Shown: one piece after another, positions 62,237 through 64,000 of the stretch
Layout of the letters: every line of letters starts with the position of its first letter
Numbering within the stretch: the first letter of the stretch is position 1
Assembly (NCBI RefSeq): GCF_022513635.1
Contig: NZ_JAKWBL010000001.1
Location: 1,798,001 to 1,862,000, forward strand
From: Paraniabella ginsengisoli
GTDB taxonomy: Bacteria > Bacteroidota > Bacteroidia > Chitinophagales > Chitinophagaceae
Reading direction: 5' to 3'
Length of the DNA stretch: 64,000 nucleotides
Program-made: the position numbers and the translations under genes
The notes under the pieces: model-generated
What the model saw: the letters and a program-made list of their open reading frames with translations, nothing else
What the model was told of the DNA's origin: nothing
Databases searched by the model: none

Positions 62237-63658
62237 ATGAGAGCGACCGTACTTGCTTTACTGGCCCTTTGGCAATGCTATATGGTATCCGCGCAAACAG
62301 CACCTGTAAAGATCACTGTACAAACCAGCGAAAGCATCCACCCCATCACTCCTGCTTTTTGGGGAACCAATTTTCTTTATTGGATTGATGACGATGCATC
62401 TTTTTCAGATGGCAAATTAGCAACAGCCATTAAAGAGGCGAACGTAAAATTATTACGCTATCCGGGAGGTACAATAGCAGATAATTTTCATTGGAAAACG
62501 GCTACGCTTGATAACGTAAATATGTTTCCCTATCAAAGCGGTGAAGCAGAAACCGATTTTGATGAATTTATGAAAGTTTGTAAACAAACAGGTGCAGAGC
62601 CGATGTGTGTACTGAATACAGAAAGCTGGGCAGTGAAAAATGATATAACTGGCGGGGGCCATGAAGCCGCTGAATGGCTACGTTATTGTAAACAAAAAGG
62701 ATACAATGTTAAGTACTGGGAAATTGGTAACGAAACTTACTGGCATCCGGTGCTTTCGGCTGATGAATATGCAGACCTGGTAAACGTTTATGCAGATTCG
62801 CTTAAAAGTATTGATCCTGCAATTATTCTGGGTATTAACGGCCATTGGAATGTTGACTTTGTTGGAACAAAAGAGCGGATTAAAAAAGAGGCACTGCCAC
62901 AGGTGTTAGAGCGTAGAAAAAATATAAATACTGTTAAGGCTCATAAACAATATGAAGCATTTGTAAAAGAACAAACACAATTACCCGTTACAAAAGGCAC
63001 TGACAAATGGTGGCAGACACTGGCTGAAAAATGTGGTGATAAAGTAGATATGATCATTGTACATTGGTACTTTGCTCCTCAACAAATAGATATTGTCCCA
63101 CAGAAATTACAACAACTCCGCCAATTACTTACAAGTATTCACCCAGATAAAAAATACTTGTTTAATATGTCAGAATTCAATGTAACGACGCGTACGCCAG
63201 AATCATTTATGCACCTTACAGAAATGATGGGCATATTGCTTCAATCAGGTTTTAATATCACATCTATCTGGCCCATGAGGATGGAATATAAAAAGCCCAC
63301 ATTGCTTAATTATAGTACACATCAGGCGTCTATCTTTAACGAGATATTCAGGCGGCTGTCTGCTGAACTTACAGGAAATCTTGTAGCATCAAAAGCAGAT
63401 GGAAAAGTCCCGGTGTTTGCTTCAGCTGATAAGAAAATAACTTCGGTTGTAATGACTGGCCGCCATGTTCAGCAATCCACACCAGCAACCATCCAACTTG
63501 AGGGAGCTGGCAAAAGCGCTGCAACCTGCTCATTGTGGCGAATAAAAGGTGCTGAATTTGACTATCAAATGAAAGAGCAAAAAGTAGCTGTTAAAAACGG
63601 ATCCATCCATTTAGAAATAGAACCCGCTGAAGTAATCATAGCGGTATTTAATAAGTAA
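62237..63658 (+). CDS. Exported clan-A glycosidase, GH51-like alpha-L-arabinofuranosidase type
   Basis: Exported enzyme of 473 aa, intact. Signal MRATVLALLALWQCYMVSAQ; then FWGTNFLYWIDDDASF and VKLLRYPGGTIADNFHW. Acid/base Glu is in KYWEIGNETYWHP; nucleophile Glu is probably in KYLFNMSEFNVTTR. These are the paired glutamates of a retaining (beta/alpha)8 clan-A enzyme, with a C-terminal beta-sandwich (from about 385). GH51 arabinofuranosidase is the best fit; GH39-type activity is an alternative. Last complete gene of the PUL's plus-strand arm, 61 bp after sulfatase C. Confidence 0.78.
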   Translation: MRATVLALLALWQCYMVSAQTAPVKITVQTSESIHPITPAFWGTNFLYWIDDDASFSDGKLATAIKEANVKLLRYPGGTIADNFHWKTATLDNVNMFPYQSGEAETDFDEFMKVCKQTGAEPMCVLNTESWAVKNDITGGGHEAAEWLRYCKQKGYNVKYWEIGNETYWHPVLSADEYADLVNVYADSLKSIDPAIILGINGHWNVDFVGTKERIKKEALPQVLERRKNINTVKAHKQYEAFVKEQTQLPVTKGTDKWWQTLAEKCGDKVDMIIVHWYFAPQQIDIVPQKLQQLRQLLTSIHPDKKYLFNMSEFNVTTRTPESFMHLTEMMGILLQSGFNITSIWPMRMEYKKPTLLNYSTHQASIFNEIFRRLSAELTGNLVASKADGKVPVFASADKKITSVVMTGRHVQQSTPATIQLEGAGKSAATCSLWRIKGAEFDYQMKEQKVAVKNGSIHLEIEPAEVIIAVFNK

Positions 63659-63659
63659 A

Positions 63660-63920
63660 CAGGGCATTGTCAGATAAGCCGCAGACATTGTCAGGCTGAG
63701 CTTGCCGAAGCCCTCTAAGTAGGTTTTTCGGAAACCGATTTTTGTCACTAGCCTGCCAGGGTCTTTAAAAATGCCTCCTTCGACAAGCTCAGGATCACAT
63801 TTTTTTAAAGCATCAGGCACAGATGGTAGTACCATTTTCAGGTTGAGCTGCCGAAGCTCTTTGCACAAATGGTCTTTTTTACAACCGAACTTTGTCAGGC
63901 TAAGCCTGCCGAAGCCACTT
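63660..63920. repeat. Cluster of short interspersed repeats after the PUL glycosidase
   Basis: The gap 63659-63966 has no credible gene. It holds three direct copies of a TCAGGCTGAGCTTGCCGAAG-type unit (63688-63712, 63836-63861, 63892-63917) and one inverted copy (63774-63795, CCTTCGACAAGCTCAGGA). GGTTT-TTCG-GAAACC followed by T's (63722-63745) might terminate the upstream operon. Such units are frequent between genes in Bacteroidota. Confidence 0.65.
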
Positions 63921-63966
63921 AAAAAACAAAAAGTTTAATTAGGCTCCATATTAAATCCCTCCCATC

Positions 63967-64000
63967 ATGTTAAAATATACATTTTTTTATTTGTTGCTAC
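63967..64000 (+). CDS. Start of an exported protein gene, cut by the window end
   Basis: ATG at 63967 opens MLKYTFFYLLL, which looks like the first residues of a signal peptide. Only 11 codons are visible, so no family can be named. It may continue the PUL. Confidence 0.35.
   Translation, partial: MLKYTFFYLLL

Noticed and set aside
63611..63868. 85-codon minus-strand frame after the last glycosidase.
   Set aside because: It runs through the repeat cluster and the 3' end of the glycosidase gene; a typical spurious product of these repeats.
1..64000. CRISPR arrays, phage genes, insertion-sequence transposases, rRNA, riboswitches.
   Set aside because: No regularly spaced repeats, transposase, integrase or phage motifs and no rRNA were recognised. 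The short metZ upstream region (49 bp) leaves no room for a SAM riboswitch.

Overview
The window (low G+C, no rRNA, one tRNA) comes from a member of the Bacteroidota, most likely Chitinophagia or Sphingobacteriia. The evidence is a SusC/SusD pair under a hybrid two-component system (HTCS), many lipoproteins and sulfatases, Bacteroidota-type families (DUF4270, DUF5690, MbnP-like, SRPBCC/ArsR), and the order DUF4270 / short glycogen synthase / divergent panC. No genus is assigned.

A warning for every reader. I reconstructed 32 one-base reading-frame breaks in 22 genes. All need the ADDITION of one base, and 23 lie in A/T runs of 5-7. After correction every length is a multiple of three and family motifs run on. 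Housekeeping genes (metK, dapF, panC) are hit as often as accessory ones. This is the signature of homopolymer under-calling in an unpolished assembly, so broken genes are annotated here as single CDSs with the break position given.

Layout. 1-6.9 kb: Tat-exported metallophosphoesterase, a DUF4091/GH123-like protein, and a phosphonate-type trio (PhnX-like HAD, DUF5690 permease-like protein, HpnZ-like dehydrogenase). 6.9-9.0 kb: a lipoprotein fusing a DigH/GHL10 glycosidase to a PGRP amidase. 9.0-9.6 kb: XRE-cupin regulator. 9.7-13.8 kb: a five-gene minus-strand copper-type operon (SCO1, Cys-rich small membrane protein, MbnP-like, MbnH-like dihaem peroxidase, CxxCxC outer-membrane protein). 13.9-15.4 kb: response regulator and a cassette-like unit of one orphan gene between inverted repeats. 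15.4-26.4 kb: regulators (AraC, DeoR), EEP hydrolase, AI-2E exporter, Nudix, dapF, uridine phosphorylase, tRNA-Cys, a lone sulfatase, DUF4256, DoxX-like, YdeI-like, SRPBCC/ArsR, DUF1328. 26.4-30.7 kb: xylose block xylA-xylB-lacI. 30.7-41.7 kb: housekeeping (TPR protein, gyrA, metK, DUF4270, glycogen synthase-like, panC, OsmC, metZ-like). 41.7-64 kb: a polysaccharide utilisation locus (PUL).

In the PUL, GH20 hexosaminidase, GH95 fucosidase and a LamG-type lipoprotein lie on the minus strand. They diverge from a plus-strand HTCS, SusC, SusD, three sulfatases and a clan-A glycosidase. The sensor would detect a glycan breakdown product in the periplasm and SusCD would import oligosaccharides. Sulfatases, fucosidase, hexosaminidase and arabinofuranosidase-like enzymes would strip a sulfated, fucosylated, HexNAc-containing glycan. 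The exact substrate cannot be read from sequence. Intergenic regions carry several families of short interspersed repeats.
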